Part shown: one piece after another, positions 27,686 to 36,782 of the stretch
Layout: each line of letters opens with the position of its first letter
Numbering within the stretch: position 1 is the stretch's first letter
Source of the DNA: Solirubrobacteraceae bacterium
GTDB taxonomy: Bacteria; Actinomycetota; Thermoleophilia; Solirubrobacterales; Solirubrobacteraceae
NCBI GenBank assembly: GCA_017744415.1
Contig: JAGIBJ010000047.1
Span: forward strand, 1 to 61,661
DNA length: 61,661 nt
Direction: 5' to 3'
Program-made: the position numbers and the translations under genes
Notes under the pieces: generated by a model
What the model was told of the DNA's origin: nothing
The model's database searches: none
Seen by the model: the letters and a program-made list of their open reading frames with translations, nothing else

Positions 27686-29179
27686 GTGAGCGCGATGACC
27701 GCCCAACCAGCCCCGACCGAATCCCGCACCTACGACTCGCTCAAGGCCGCTTGGATCCCCCTGGCTGCGCTCTGCCTGGCCTTCTTCGTCGAGATGGTCG
27801 ACAACACCCTGCTGTCGATCGCGCTGCCGACGATCGGCCGCGACCTCGGCAGCAGCACCACGTCCCTGCAGTGGGTGACCGGCGCGTACGCCCTCACGTT
27901 CGGCGGGCTCCTGCTCACGGCCGGTTCGATCGCCGACCGCTTCGGCCGCCGGCGCGTGCTGCTCGTCGGGCTCACCGCCTTCGGCCTCATCAGCATGCTC
28001 GTCGTCTTCGTCGACTCCACCGGCGAGCTGATCGCGCTCCGCGCGGCGCTCGGCCTGTGCGCGGCGGCGATGGCGCCGATCACGAACTCGCTCGTCTTCC
28101 GCCTGTTCGACAGCGAGCAGCTGCGGATGCGCGCGATCACCGTGATGATGATCGTGGGCATGAGTGGGTTCATCCTCGGCCCGCTGCTCGGCGGCACCGC
28201 CCTCGCACACGTACGCTGGGAGTGGCTGCTCGTGGTCAACGCGCCGATCGCGCTCATCGCCTTCCTGGGCGTGCGCGGAGGCGTCGCGAAGGATCACGCC
28301 GACGACCTCACCAGCGATCCCCTCGACCTCCCCGGCGCGGTGCTGAGCATCGTCGGGATCGGCCTCGCCTGCTACTCCCTCACCAGCGGCGTCGAGCACG
28401 GCTGGGGCGCTCCGCTCACGATCGCCTGCATCGCCGGCGCAATCGTCGCGGTGGGCGCGTTCGTCCGTCACGAGCGCGGCGTCGACGCGCCGATGCTCGA
28501 TCTCTCGACGTTCTCCAACGGCACGATCCGCGGCGCGGCGATCGCCCAGATCGGCACCGCGATCGCGATGGCTGGGGTGATGTTCAGCCTGATCCTGCAC
28601 TTCCAGTACGCCTACGGCTGGAGCCCGGTAAAGGCCGGCCTCGCGAACCTCCCGATGATCGCGACGATGCTGCTCTTCACCCCCGCGACCGAGGGGATGG
28701 TGAGGGCGTGGGGTCATCGCATCGCGTGCCTCGTCGGCGCCGCGCTCCTCGCGGGCGGCCTGGGCTGGCTCGCCTACGCCGTCGAGCACGGCTACCTCGC
28801 GGTCGCCATCGGCATGGTCGTCATGACGGCCGGCCTGCGGACGGTGATGATGACCTGTGCCGTCGCCCTCATCGGCGGGATGCCCGAGAACCGCACGTCG
28901 CTTGGCGCCGCGCTCAACGACACCGCGCAGGAGGTCGGCACGAGCCTCGGGACCGCGGTCGTCGGCACGATGATCGCGACGCTCGTCACCAAGACGCTGC
29001 CGAACGGCACGTGGAGCTCGAGCCTCGTCGCCGACTTCTTCCACGGAGAGCGGGTCACCTTCGTCGTGCTCGCCGTGGCCGTCGGCGTGATCGCCACGCT
29101 CGGCTCACTCACCCTCACCGACTCGCACTCCACCGAGGAGCACCCGAGCGAGGCCCCGGCCGACGCCGTGCCCGCCTGA
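27686..29179 (+). CDS. MFS drug exporter, DHA2 (EmrB/QacA-like) family
   Basis: The 497-aa membrane protein shows about 14 hydrophobic helices. It has the loop-2 motif A (GSIADRFGRRRVLL) and the DHA2-type helix-1 pattern (MVDNTLLSIALPTIGRDLG). Helix-5 region motif C is GFILGPLLGG. Such pumps export drugs or dyes by proton antiport. The start may be the GTG at 27686 (GGAG 5 nt upstream) or the ATG at 27695 (AGGTGA upstream). It is divergent from the TetR gene and preceded by the three-palindrome operator array. Confidence 0.88.
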   Translation: MSAMTAQPAPTESRTYDSLKAAWIPLAALCLAFFVEMVDNTLLSIALPTIGRDLGSSTTSLQWVTGAYALTFGGLLLTAGSIADRFGRRRVLLVGLTAFGLISMLVVFVDSTGELIALRAALGLCAAAMAPITNSLVFRLFDSEQLRMRAITVMMIVGMSGFILGPLLGGTALAHVRWEWLLVVNAPIALIAFLGVRGGVAKDHADDLTSDPLDLPGAVLSIVGIGLACYSLTSGVEHGWGAPLTIACIAGAIVAVGAFVRHERGVDAPMLDLSTFSNGTIRGAAIAQIGTAIAMAGVMFSLILHFQYAYGWSPVKAGLANLPMIATMLLFTPATEGMVRAWGHRIACLVGAALLAGGLGWLAYAVEHGYLAVAIGMVVMTAGLRTVMMTCAVALIGGMPENRTSLGAALNDTAQEVGTSLGTAVVGTMIATLVTKTLPNGTWSSSLVADFFHGERVTFVVLAVAVGVIATLGSLTLTDSHSTEEHPSEAPADAVPA

Positions 29180-29187
29180 GCAAGCGA

Positions 29188-29216
29188 GCCGCCGTTGCTG
29201 GCGGCCGCTCAGAGCG
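29188..29216. terminator. Overlapping hairpins between convergent genes
   Basis: GCCGCC-GTTGCT-GGCGGC (29188-29205) is followed immediately by CCGCT-CAG-AGCGG (about 29204-29216), just after the MFS stop codon. The convergent hydrolase ends at 29327. This is probably a terminator, without a U-tract. The remaining ~110 bp of the gap shows no gene; the 10-mer GGCCGCTCAG recurs at both ends of it. Confidence 0.5.
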
Positions 29217-29326
29217 GCATGACCAGACGCGTGGCCCTCCGTGAGGTGCCAGGCGTCGGGTGACCTGGTGTTGTCGCGCTTGGTGTACGGGCAGGGTGAC
29301 CGGCGTGACGTTGAGTGCTCGGCCGC

Positions 29327-30139
29327 TCAGTCGAGGAAGGCGAGCACGCGGGCGGTGAGCTCCGCGGGCACCTCGTACATCGAGAGGTGGCCGCTCGGGA
29401 GCTCCTCGACTCTCGCGCCGGGGATGGCGGCTGCGAGCGCGCGGCCGTGGTGCGGCGGCACCATCTGATCGTCGGTGGCCACGATCGCGAGGGTAGGCGC
29501 CGTGACGAGCGGGGCGACGGTGGTGAGATCGACGCGGGTGTCGAGCTCGCACTGGCGATCGAAGCCTGGAGCGAGCGTCGCGATCGTGGTTGCCAGCGAT
29601 TGTTCGACCGCCTTCGTGGGGCGGCCGTCGTAGTAGCCGGCCGAGAAGCCGGTGAGAGCAAGGTGCTCGGCGAGGGCCTGCGGATCGGTGGCGTGCAGCC
29701 GGCGCCAGAGCCCGAACTGCAGGCCGGCGCGGGCGTCGCCCGTCGTGTCGATCCAGCCGGAGAGGAGCATGAGCCGGCGCAGGCCGCGCGGATCGCTGGC
29801 GGCGAGCTGGGTGGCGACGCACGCGCCGAGCGAGAAGCCGAGGAGGTCGAAGGGGCGATCATCGCCGACGGCCTCGTCGATCACCGCCCGCACCTGTGCG
29901 GCGAGGCGTTCGAGGGTGAGCGAGGCGCCGTCGTCGGTGGTCTCCCCCGAGCCGGAGTAGTCGATGGCGATGACGCGCCGCCGGCCCGCGCCGAACGGCT
30001 CCATCAGATGCGCCCAGGTCGTGAGCGCGCCGCCGCCCGTGCCGTGCACGAGGACGAGGTCGGGCGTGGTCTCGTCGCCCGGCTCACCGGCGACGAGATA
30101 GTGCACGCGCGTGGCGGCGTCGAGCTCGGCGAACGGCAT
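29327..30139 (-). CDS. Alpha/beta hydrolase
   Basis: The 270-aa soluble enzyme has LVLVHGTGGGALTTW (oxyanion loop), the nucleophile elbow GFSLGA (Ser at about 107), an acidic residue in ATDDQMVP and a late SGHLSMYE with the catalytic His. The ATG at 30139 begins the recognisable fold. It lies only 7 bp after the E2-like gene on the same strand, so it is part of that operon. In acetoin dehydrogenase systems an alpha/beta hydrolase module is fused to or near the E2 subunit. The placement here recalls that, but no substrate can be assigned. Confidence 0.82.
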   Translation of the reverse strand: MPFAELDAATRVHYLVAGEPGDETTPDLVLVHGTGGGALTTWAHLMEPFGAGRRRVIAIDYSGSGETTDDGASLTLERLAAQVRAVIDEAVGDDRPFDLLGFSLGACVATQLAASDPRGLRRLMLLSGWIDTTGDARAGLQFGLWRRLHATDPQALAEHLALTGFSAGYYDGRPTKAVEQSLATTIATLAPGFDRQCELDTRVDLTTVAPLVTAPTLAIVATDDQMVPPHHGRALAAAIPGARVEELPSGHLSMYEVPAELTARVLAFLD

Positions 30140-30146
30140 GCCCGCG

Positions 30147-32120
30147 CTACGCGAGCAGGCTCGTCGGGTGCTCGAGGAGCTGCCGCACGCGAGCGAGGAA
30201 GCGCGCGGCCGGGGCGCCGTAGACGGCACGATGATCGACGAGCAGCGTGAGGCGCATGCGCTGGCCGGGCACGATCTCGCCGCCCTCGACCACGGGCCGC
30301 TCGGCGATCCGGCCGACAGTGATCATTCCCGCCTGGCCCGGGGTGATCACGGCCTCGAAGTCGTCGATGCCGAGCATGCCGAGGTTGGTGACGGTGAACG
30401 TGGCCGAGGCCACGTCCGGCGGGCGTAGCTCGTTGGCGCGCGCCTTCTCGATCAGTTCGGCGGAACGCTCGGCGAGCTGGCCGAGGCTCAGACGATCCGC
30501 GTCGTGAATCACGGGCACGGGCAGCCCGTCCTCGACGTCGACCGGGATGCCGACGTTCACGCGCGGGTAGTGCTCGACGCGGCCGTCACGGTAGGCGCCG
30601 TTGAGGCGAGGGTGGGCCCGCAGCGCGAGTGCCGTGGCGCGGACGACGAGATCGTTGATCGACGGCGGAGACATGTCGGGACGGTTGGTCGCGAGCTCGG
30701 TGCGCAGCATGAGGATCGGCTGAGCATCGACCTCCATCCGCAGTGCGTAGTGTGGGATCGTGGCCTTGCTCTCGGCCATGCGCCGCGCGATCGTCTGGCC
30801 TTGGCGGCTGAGCTCGACCACCTCGGGCTCGCCCTTGCCGCGGCCGGGCTGCGCGGCCGGGAGGGTGACCGACTCGGCGGCCGGCTCCGGTTCGTCGGCC
30901 TCTGGCTCCGGCTCCGGGTCGGCGACCGGCTCGGGCTCGGCAACGACCTCGAGGTCGGGGTCGGTCTCTGCTTCGGCCTCGTCCGGGGCGTTCTCGAGAA
31001 CGGGCTCGGACTCCGCGGTGGGCTCAGCGTCGGCGACGGGCTCCGCGACGGCCTCGGGCTCCGCGACGGCCCCGGGCTCAGCCACCGGCTCCGGCGTGGG
31101 GTCGACCGCCGGCAGCGGCGGCTCCGGGCCGTCGGCGGCGGGCGGGGTGAACTCGCTCTGGGCGGCGGGCACGGCACCGGCCGGCATCGGCGGGCGCGCG
31201 AGGCCGGCCGCTTGCGCGGCTTCGATGTCGGCGCGCACCACGCGACCCTCTGGGCCGGTGCCCTCGATCTGGGCGAGGTCGAGGCCGAGCTCGTTGGCGA
31301 GGCGTCGCGCCACGGGCGATGCCGACACGCGGGCGCCGCTCGACGCCGGGCGCTGCTCCGGCGGGCGCGGCGGCGTGATCGGCGGGGCCATCAGCTCCTC
31401 CGGCGTGAAGCGATCGTCGTCGGCGGCTTCGGCGACGACCGGCTCAGCGACAGCCGGCTCGGCCGGAGCCGAGGGAGCTACGGGCGGCGCGGGTGCCACC
31501 GGCGGCTGCGGCGCGGCGGGGAAGCCCTGCATCGGTGCAGGAGGCTGTTCGCCCCACGGGTTGCCGGCGACCGGCGCGGGCGGCACGGGCTGCGTAACGC
31601 CGCGCGGCGCGACGGGCTGCGCCGGCGCCACCGGGGCGGCCGGCGGCGCGGGCGCGTCGGCTTCCGACAGGATCGCGGCCTGGTGCTCCTGGGTCGGCGG
31701 CTCGAGGTCGTCCTCGGGGTCGGCCATCAGCTCGGGCGCGACCTCCTCGGCGATCGCGGCGAACTCGGTCGTCTCGCCCTCGTCCTCCTCCTCGGGCTGC
31801 GGCGCGCGCCAGCCGGACTGCGGGGCCGGGCCCCAAGCGGGGCTCCGGGCGGGGTCGACGCTGGTCGCAGCGCCGGGGAGCGGCGTGAGGTCGTCGATGA
31901 GTCCGATCGGCTGGCCGATGCGCAGCCGCGAGCCGGCCGGCACCAGGATCCGCAGCACACCGGCCTCGGGCGCGACCCACGCCAGGGTGGCCATGTCGCT
32001 CTCGATCTCGGCGATCTCCTGGCCCTGTGCCACCACCTGCCCGTCGCCGATCAGCCACGCGACGACGGTGCCCTCCTGCATCGTTTCGGAGAGCCGGGGC
32101 ATGACGAGTTCCACGGCCAC
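30147..32120 (-). CDS. 2-oxoacid dehydrogenase E2-like acyltransferase lacking the lipoyl lysine
   Basis: The 657-aa protein has the full E2 architecture: lipoyl domain (1-76), a long Pro/Ala/Glu linker, a peripheral subunit-binding domain (about 285-322, SASPVARRLANELGLDL), a second Glu/Pro-rich linker and a catalytic acyltransferase domain (about 440-657). Two key positions are changed. The lipoyl-accepting Lys of the DK motif is Met43 (ESDMAT; codon at 31992-31994). The HxxxDG active site reads DHRAVYGA, with His630 kept and Asp replaced by Tyr634. The frame is intact, so this is not an obvious pseudogene. It starts at a GTG 70 bp after the E1beta-like gene. The Tyr form may be a family variant, but losing the lysine removes the known carrier function. 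Confidence 0.85.
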   Translation of the reverse strand: MAVELVMPRLSETMQEGTVVAWLIGDGQVVAQGQEIAEIESDMATLAWVAPEAGVLRILVPAGSRLRIGQPIGLIDDLTPLPGAATSVDPARSPAWGPAPQSGWRAPQPEEEDEGETTEFAAIAEEVAPELMADPEDDLEPPTQEHQAAILSEADAPAPPAAPVAPAQPVAPRGVTQPVPPAPVAGNPWGEQPPAPMQGFPAAPQPPVAPAPPVAPSAPAEPAVAEPVVAEAADDDRFTPEELMAPPITPPRPPEQRPASSGARVSASPVARRLANELGLDLAQIEGTGPEGRVVRADIEAAQAAGLARPPMPAGAVPAAQSEFTPPAADGPEPPLPAVDPTPEPVAEPGAVAEPEAVAEPVADAEPTAESEPVLENAPDEAEAETDPDLEVVAEPEPVADPEPEPEADEPEPAAESVTLPAAQPGRGKGEPEVVELSRQGQTIARRMAESKATIPHYALRMEVDAQPILMLRTELATNRPDMSPPSINDLVVRATALALRAHPRLNGAYRDGRVEHYPRVNVGIPVDVEDGLPVPVIHDADRLSLGQLAERSAELIEKARANELRPPDVASATFTVTNLGMLGIDDFEAVITPGQAGMITVGRIAERPVVEGGEIVPGQRMRLTLLVDHRAVYGAPAARFLARVRQLLEHPTSLLA

Positions 32121-32190
32121 GGCCCTGGACCTTACCCCGCGAGGCCACGGTGGCGGCCCCGCCAGTCCGCCACGCCGCTCCGCGTTCGCG

Positions 32191-33180
32191 CTATTCGCGG
32201 TAGAGCGCGGCGAGGGCGGCCCGCGCCACGTCGGCGGCGCTCGCGCGGGCAGCCGACTCGAGCGTGCGCGCGTAACCGACGGGCGCATCGGCGCCGCTCA
32301 CGCGCAGCACAGGCGCGTCGAGGTGATCGAACGCCTGCTCCTGCACCAGCGTCGCGATGCTCGCCGCGACGCCGGCCTGCGGCCAGCCGTCCTCCACGAT
32401 CACGAGGCGGTTCGTGCGCTTCACCGACTCGACGATCGTGTCGAGGTCGAGCGGCCGCAGCGAGCGCACGTCGATCACCTCGGACGACACGCCCTCGCGC
32501 TCGAGCAGATCGGCGGCCGCGGCGGCCGTGTGCGCGGCGCGGGAGATGCCGAGCAGCGTCACGTCGCGGCCCTCGCGCCGGATCGCCGCCTGGCCGATGG
32601 GCACCACGGCTTCGGTGCCGTCGGGCACCTCGCCGCTGAGCCCGTAGAGCTCCTGGTGCTCGATCACGACGACGGGATCGTCGCTGCGGATCGCCGACTT
32701 CAGCAGGCCCTTCGCATCGGCGGGCGTCGACGGCACCACCACCTGCAGGCCAGGGATGTGGAGGAGCATCGCCTCGAGGTGGTGCGCGTGCGTCGGGCCG
32801 AGCTGGCGGCCGCCGCCCTGCACCGTGCGCACCACGAGCGGGAGGTGGATCGCGCCGGCGGTCGCCCAGGGCGTCTGCGCGACGCTCACGAGGAGCTGGT
32901 CGAGGGCGCGCGTCGCCGAGGTGATGGTCATCAGCTCGACCACGGGCCGCAGCCCCACCATCGCCGCGCCGGCACCGACGCCCACGATGGCGCGTTCGGC
33001 GTTCGGCGTGTCGCGCACGCGACGCTCGCCATAGTCCTCGAGGAGCCCCTTCGTCACGTGGAACGGGCCGTCGAAGGCGCCGATGTCCTCGCCGATCAGC
33101 ACCACGCGATCGTCGCGCTCGAGCTCCTCGCGCAGCGCCGAGCGCAGGGCTTCGCGATAGGTCATCGAGGTGGTGCTCAC
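32191..33180 (-). CDS. 2-oxoacid dehydrogenase E1 component, beta subunit-like
   Basis: The 329-aa protein has the transketolase-like pyrimidine-binding domain and the C-terminal domain of PDH/acetoin E1beta. GEDIGAFDGPF, DTPNAERAIVG (Glu62, which activates the thiamine ring), GPTHAHHLEAML (His131 where the family has its catalytic His) and PSTPADAKGLLKSAI are visible. The known catalytic positions look intact, in contrast to its partner subunits. It starts at a GTG overlapping the E1alpha stop (GTGA), so the two subunits are coupled. Confidence 0.88.
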   Translation of the reverse strand: MSTTSMTYREALRSALREELERDDRVVLIGEDIGAFDGPFHVTKGLLEDYGERRVRDTPNAERAIVGVGAGAAMVGLRPVVELMTITSATRALDQLLVSVAQTPWATAGAIHLPLVVRTVQGGGRQLGPTHAHHLEAMLLHIPGLQVVVPSTPADAKGLLKSAIRSDDPVVVIEHQELYGLSGEVPDGTEAVVPIGQAAIRREGRDVTLLGISRAAHTAAAAADLLEREGVSSEVIDVRSLRPLDLDTIVESVKRTNRLVIVEDGWPQAGVAASIATLVQEQAFDHLDAPVLRVSGADAPVGYARTLESAARASAADVARAALAALYRE

Positions 33181-34259
33181 GGCTGCACCTCGCGCGGGAA
33201 CGGCTCCGTCTCGCCGCGTGTCGCCCGGCCGCGCGCATCGATCGCGAGCCAGCCCGGGAGCGACTCGGCGATCGTGAGGTGGTCGTAGAGCGAGCCCGGC
33301 TCGGGGTGCGGCGAGCGGCCCGCGGCGCTGATCGCCTGCTCGATCGCCGCGTTCACGGTCATCTGCATGCGGGCCCGGTCGGCCGTCTCGAGCAGCCCGA
33401 CCTCGACGAGTCGATCACCGAACACCGCCAGCGGGTCGCGGGCCTTCCACGCCTCGAGCTCCTCCTTGGAGCCGGCCGGCTTCGGATCGGCCATCGTCGG
33501 CGTCGGGGCGCGCTGCAGGATCGCTTGGACGAGCGCGGGCCTGCGCTCGGTGCGGGCGATCCGGACCGCGTCGCTGCACACCGCGTGCACGTCGAGGATG
33601 TCCATGCCATCGCAGGTGAGGGCCTTCACCCCGTGGCCTTCGGCCTTGCGCGCGAGACTTGCCACGGCGGCGTCGGCGTCCTCCGCTGAGCCGTGCCCGC
33701 GGCGGTCGTGGGCGACGACGAGCACGAGCGGCAGGTGCCAGATTGCGGCGAGGTCGATCGACTCGGCGAGCGTGCCGTTGCTCGCGGCGCCGTCGCCGAG
33801 GAACGCCATCGTCACCTCGGCCCGGCCCTGGTAACTGGAAGCGAGCGCCACGCCGGCAGCGACCGGCAGGTGCACGCCGACGAGTCCGAAGCCACCCAGC
33901 ACTCGCTGCTCCGGCGCGGCGAGGTGCATCGCGCCGCCGCGGCCGCCGTTGAGTCCACCCGCGCGACCGAAGAGCTCGGCCATCGACCGTCCGAGATCGG
34001 CGCCGCGCGCCACGGCCAGCGCATGCGAGCGCCACGACGACAGCACCCAGTCGCGATCCTCGAGCGCTCGGGTCGCGCCGACCACCAACGCCTCCTCGCC
34101 GATCGCGAGGTGCAGGAAGCCACCGATCTGGCCGGATCCATGGAGCTCACCGGCGCGCTCGTCGAACCGGCGGACGAGGAACATCGCTCCGAGCCACTCA
34201 CGAACGATCGCCGGATCGGGCAGCGGGCGCGTCCTCACGCTGGTGACCGGCCTGTTCAC
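33177..34259 (-). CDS. 2-oxoacid dehydrogenase E1 component, alpha subunit-like, with altered cofactor site
   Basis: The 360-aa protein is a full-length E1alpha: IGGFLHLAIGEEA, MAELFGRAGGLNGGRGGAMH and the thiamine-diphosphate GDG at 155-157. Two conserved sites are changed. The metal-binding Asn-Asn that follows GDG is His184-Asp185 (VVAHDRRG). The GHSxxDP loop with the catalytic His reads TPTMADP (253-259), with Pro254 in place of His. Asp185 could still bind the metal. The gene heads an E1alpha-E1beta-E2-hydrolase operon, divergent from a GGDEF gene. The substrate is unknown; no E3 gene is nearby. Confidence 0.85.
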   Translation of the reverse strand: MNRPVTSVRTRPLPDPAIVREWLGAMFLVRRFDERAGELHGSGQIGGFLHLAIGEEALVVGATRALEDRDWVLSSWRSHALAVARGADLGRSMAELFGRAGGLNGGRGGAMHLAAPEQRVLGGFGLVGVHLPVAAGVALASSYQGRAEVTMAFLGDGAASNGTLAESIDLAAIWHLPLVLVVAHDRRGHGSAEDADAAVASLARKAEGHGVKALTCDGMDILDVHAVCSDAVRIARTERRPALVQAILQRAPTPTMADPKPAGSKEELEAWKARDPLAVFGDRLVEVGLLETADRARMQMTVNAAIEQAISAAGRSPHPEPGSLYDHLTIAESLPGWLAIDARGRATRGETEPFPREVQP

Positions 34260-34425
34260 ACCCGCACCCTATCCAGCGGGTCGGGGGCCGATCGGCGGGG
34301 CAATACCCGGGCGCGCGACCCTGGACGTTGGTCCAGTGCGATGCGTATCCACACGCTTTTCGAATCAGATTCAGCATCGAGGGACCGATCACCCAGGCGT
34401 GCAGCCCGGGCAGGGAAGCTTGGAG

Positions 34426-36642
34426 ATGGGGGAGGCCGAGCGTGCTCGCGTCGTCGACTTCGCACGGCGTGTCCGCGGTACCTGGCGGCCCGCCTCCATC
34501 ACGCTGATCCTGATGGGGGGCCTGGCCGCGGCGTTCGGGGCCGGTCCGGCGGCGATCCTCCCGGCGTTCGTGCTCGCGGTCGCAGTCGGCTGGTATGACC
34601 GTGCCGACTTCGGCGACGTGGCCCGCCCCGAGTGGGTCGTGCTCGCCGTCCTGGCGGTTGGGCAGCTCGCGATCGGGGCGTTCATCGCACTCTCCGACCG
34701 CTACCGCCTCGATGCTCTGGATCTCTTCATCCTGCCGGTCGTCGCGGCCTGCCTGATCTTTCCGCGGCGCCTCGCCTACGCGGCCGCGGCGTGGAGTGTG
34801 CTGGTGATGGCCGGGGTCGCGTTCGCGATCGACCCGTCGCTGGTGCTCGACGATCCCCCGATCCTGATCCTGCCCCTCGGCGTGATGCTCTGCGTCGCGC
34901 TGCCCGCGGCCATGGTGCGCGAGCTCGAGATCGCCTCGCGCGACACCGCCTCGATCGACACCCTCACGGGCGCGCTCAACCGCGGCGCGCTGGAGTCGCG
35001 CATCACCGAGCTCGACGGCGAGGTGACCGCGGCCATGGCGTCGCGCGTCGGCGTGATCATGGCCGACCTCGATCACTTCAAGGCCGTCAACGACGAGCTC
35101 GGCCACGACGCCGGTGACGGCGTCCTGCGCGAGGTGGTGCAGCGCATCCGGGCGGTGCTCGGTCCGCTCACCCCCGTGTACCGCGTGGGCGGCGAGGAGT
35201 TCGCGGTGCTGATGGCCGGTGCCGACGTCGCGCAGGTGACGGTGGTGGCCGAGCGGCTGCTCGAGGCGGTGCACGCGGCGCCGATCGGGGGCCGCGACAT
35301 CACGATGAGCTTCGGCGTCGCCGCCGGCACCCTCGACCGGGAAGCCGTGACCGACGTGCTCGAGCGAGCCGACGAGGCGCTCTACCTCGCCAAGCGCGCG
35401 GGCCGCGACCAGGTGATGCCGGCCGCGATGCGTCTCGTCGACGACCGGCACGAGGCGGAGCCCGCGGTCGGATCCGATCAGGGTCAGCTCCAGGCCGTCG
35501 ACGGCGACGGCGGTGAGCGCGCCGGCCGCGCCCACACCGCGCTCGAGTTCGAGCACGACCGCGGCAACTGGCTCGTGCGCGGCGACTTCGAGCGCGACCA
35601 CATCCGCGAGCACGCCGCCGCCCTCAACCGCACCCACCACGGCGCCCTCGGCTTCGTCGCCCTCGCGCTGCTCGCGAGCATCCCGTGGCTGGGCTGGCAG
35701 CTGATGGTGCCCGCGCTCTTCGCCGTGCCGCTCTACCACCTCGCCGAGCGCCGTATTCGTGGCGCCCGGCGCCCTGAGTATCTCCTCGCGGGGGCCTGGC
35801 TGCTCGTGCAGCTCTCGATCTTCGCCGGCTCCCTGCTGGTGGCCGAGCCGCAGCCGTACATGCTCGTGCTCTTCGCGCCCATGCTTATCGGCATGACGGC
35901 CGTGTTCCCCACGCGCGGCGTGCTCCTGCTCTCGGTCGTCACGCTCGGCCTCACGAGCGCAGCCGGCGCGCTGGCCCGGCCCGATCTCGTCACCACCTAT
36001 CCCGGCGTGATCGCCCCGCACGTACTCGTCGTGGCCTGGATCGCGCTGATGAGCGGCGTCGCTGGGCGGGCATCGATCGAGCACCGCGTGCGCGCAGTCG
36101 TCGATCCGCTCACCGGCGTGCTCACGCGCGCGGCGCTGCGCTCGCGCCTCGAAGAGGTTGCGCACGAGTCGCAGGTGCCGGGCGCGCGCGTTTCGGTGAT
36201 CGCCTTCGACATCGACGATTTCAAGGCGCTCAACGATGCCCATGGCCATGCCGTCGGCGACGAGGTGCTGCGTGCCACCGGGTCGGCACTGCGCGCCCAG
36301 CTCCATGCGCTCGAGTGGGCGTTCCGCCTCGGCGGCGACGAATTCCTCGTAGTGGTGCCGTGCGGCGAGCGGGAGGCCTTCGCGCTCGCCGAGCAGATCC
36401 GTGCGGCGCTCACGCGCGTGCGCGTGCGCGAGATCGCCATCACCGGCTCGTTCGGCGTCGCCGAATCCACACCCGGCGCGCGCTTCGACTTCGAGGGCAT
36501 GAGCCGGCGCGCCGATACCGCGCTCTACGAGGCCAAGCGCGCCGGCCGCAACTGCGTCGCCATCTCGCCGCGCCCGGTGATCACCACCGGCGTGCCGCTC
36601 AGCCACGTCGGCCAGTCGCCTCTCAAGCGCTACTCCATCTAG
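34426..36642 (+). CDS. Membrane diguanylate cyclase with two tandem membrane-GGDEF units
   Basis: The 738-aa protein reads as two similar halves. Each has a block of about five membrane helices followed by a GGDEF domain. The first has DTLTGALNR, MADLDHFKAVNDELGHD and a GGEEF active site at 255; the second has DPLTGVLTR, AFDIDDFKALND and GGDEF at 636. Neither has an RxxD inhibitory site at the usual place, so product feedback is not expected. It would make cyclic di-GMP in response to a membrane signal. The ATG at 34426 begins the segment GEAERARVVDFARR, which is shared with the paralogue at the window's right end. It is divergent from the E1alpha operon. Confidence 0.87.
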   Translation: MGEAERARVVDFARRVRGTWRPASITLILMGGLAAAFGAGPAAILPAFVLAVAVGWYDRADFGDVARPEWVVLAVLAVGQLAIGAFIALSDRYRLDALDLFILPVVAACLIFPRRLAYAAAAWSVLVMAGVAFAIDPSLVLDDPPILILPLGVMLCVALPAAMVRELEIASRDTASIDTLTGALNRGALESRITELDGEVTAAMASRVGVIMADLDHFKAVNDELGHDAGDGVLREVVQRIRAVLGPLTPVYRVGGEEFAVLMAGADVAQVTVVAERLLEAVHAAPIGGRDITMSFGVAAGTLDREAVTDVLERADEALYLAKRAGRDQVMPAAMRLVDDRHEAEPAVGSDQGQLQAVDGDGGERAGRAHTALEFEHDRGNWLVRGDFERDHIREHAAALNRTHHGALGFVALALLASIPWLGWQLMVPALFAVPLYHLAERRIRGARRPEYLLAGAWLLVQLSIFAGSLLVAEPQPYMLVLFAPMLIGMTAVFPTRGVLLLSVVTLGLTSAAGALARPDLVTTYPGVIAPHVLVVAWIALMSGVAGRASIEHRVRAVVDPLTGVLTRAALRSRLEEVAHESQVPGARVSVIAFDIDDFKALNDAHGHAVGDEVLRATGSALRAQLHALEWAFRLGGDEFLVVVPCGEREAFALAEQIRAALTRVRVREIAITGSFGVAESTPGARFDFEGMSRRADTALYEAKRAGRNCVAISPRPVITTGVPLSHVGQSPLKRYSI

Positions 36643-36782
36643 GCGCGCTGCCTCTGCGCGCGCCCCGCGGCGATCTGAATCGCTCGGCGATCCTCACGGG
36701 CGGCCGCCCCGTCGACCGCCAGGAGATCGAGCTCCTCCACGGTGCACGCGCATCTACAGCATGCCTTCGCCTGGGTGCCGCT

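Noticed and set aside
30147..32120. E2 as a pseudogene
   Set aside because: The frame is complete, the operon overlaps are kept, and the rest of the lipoyl, binding and catalytic domains is well preserved.
33949..34425. Longer N-terminus for the GGDEF protein
   Set aside because: This part is antisense to E1alpha and lacks family similarity; the paralogue at 60924 begins at the same point as the chosen start.
34426..36642. RxxD inhibitory site in the GGDEF domains
   Set aside because: No Arg-x-x-Asp occurs five residues before GGEEF or GGDEF in either domain.
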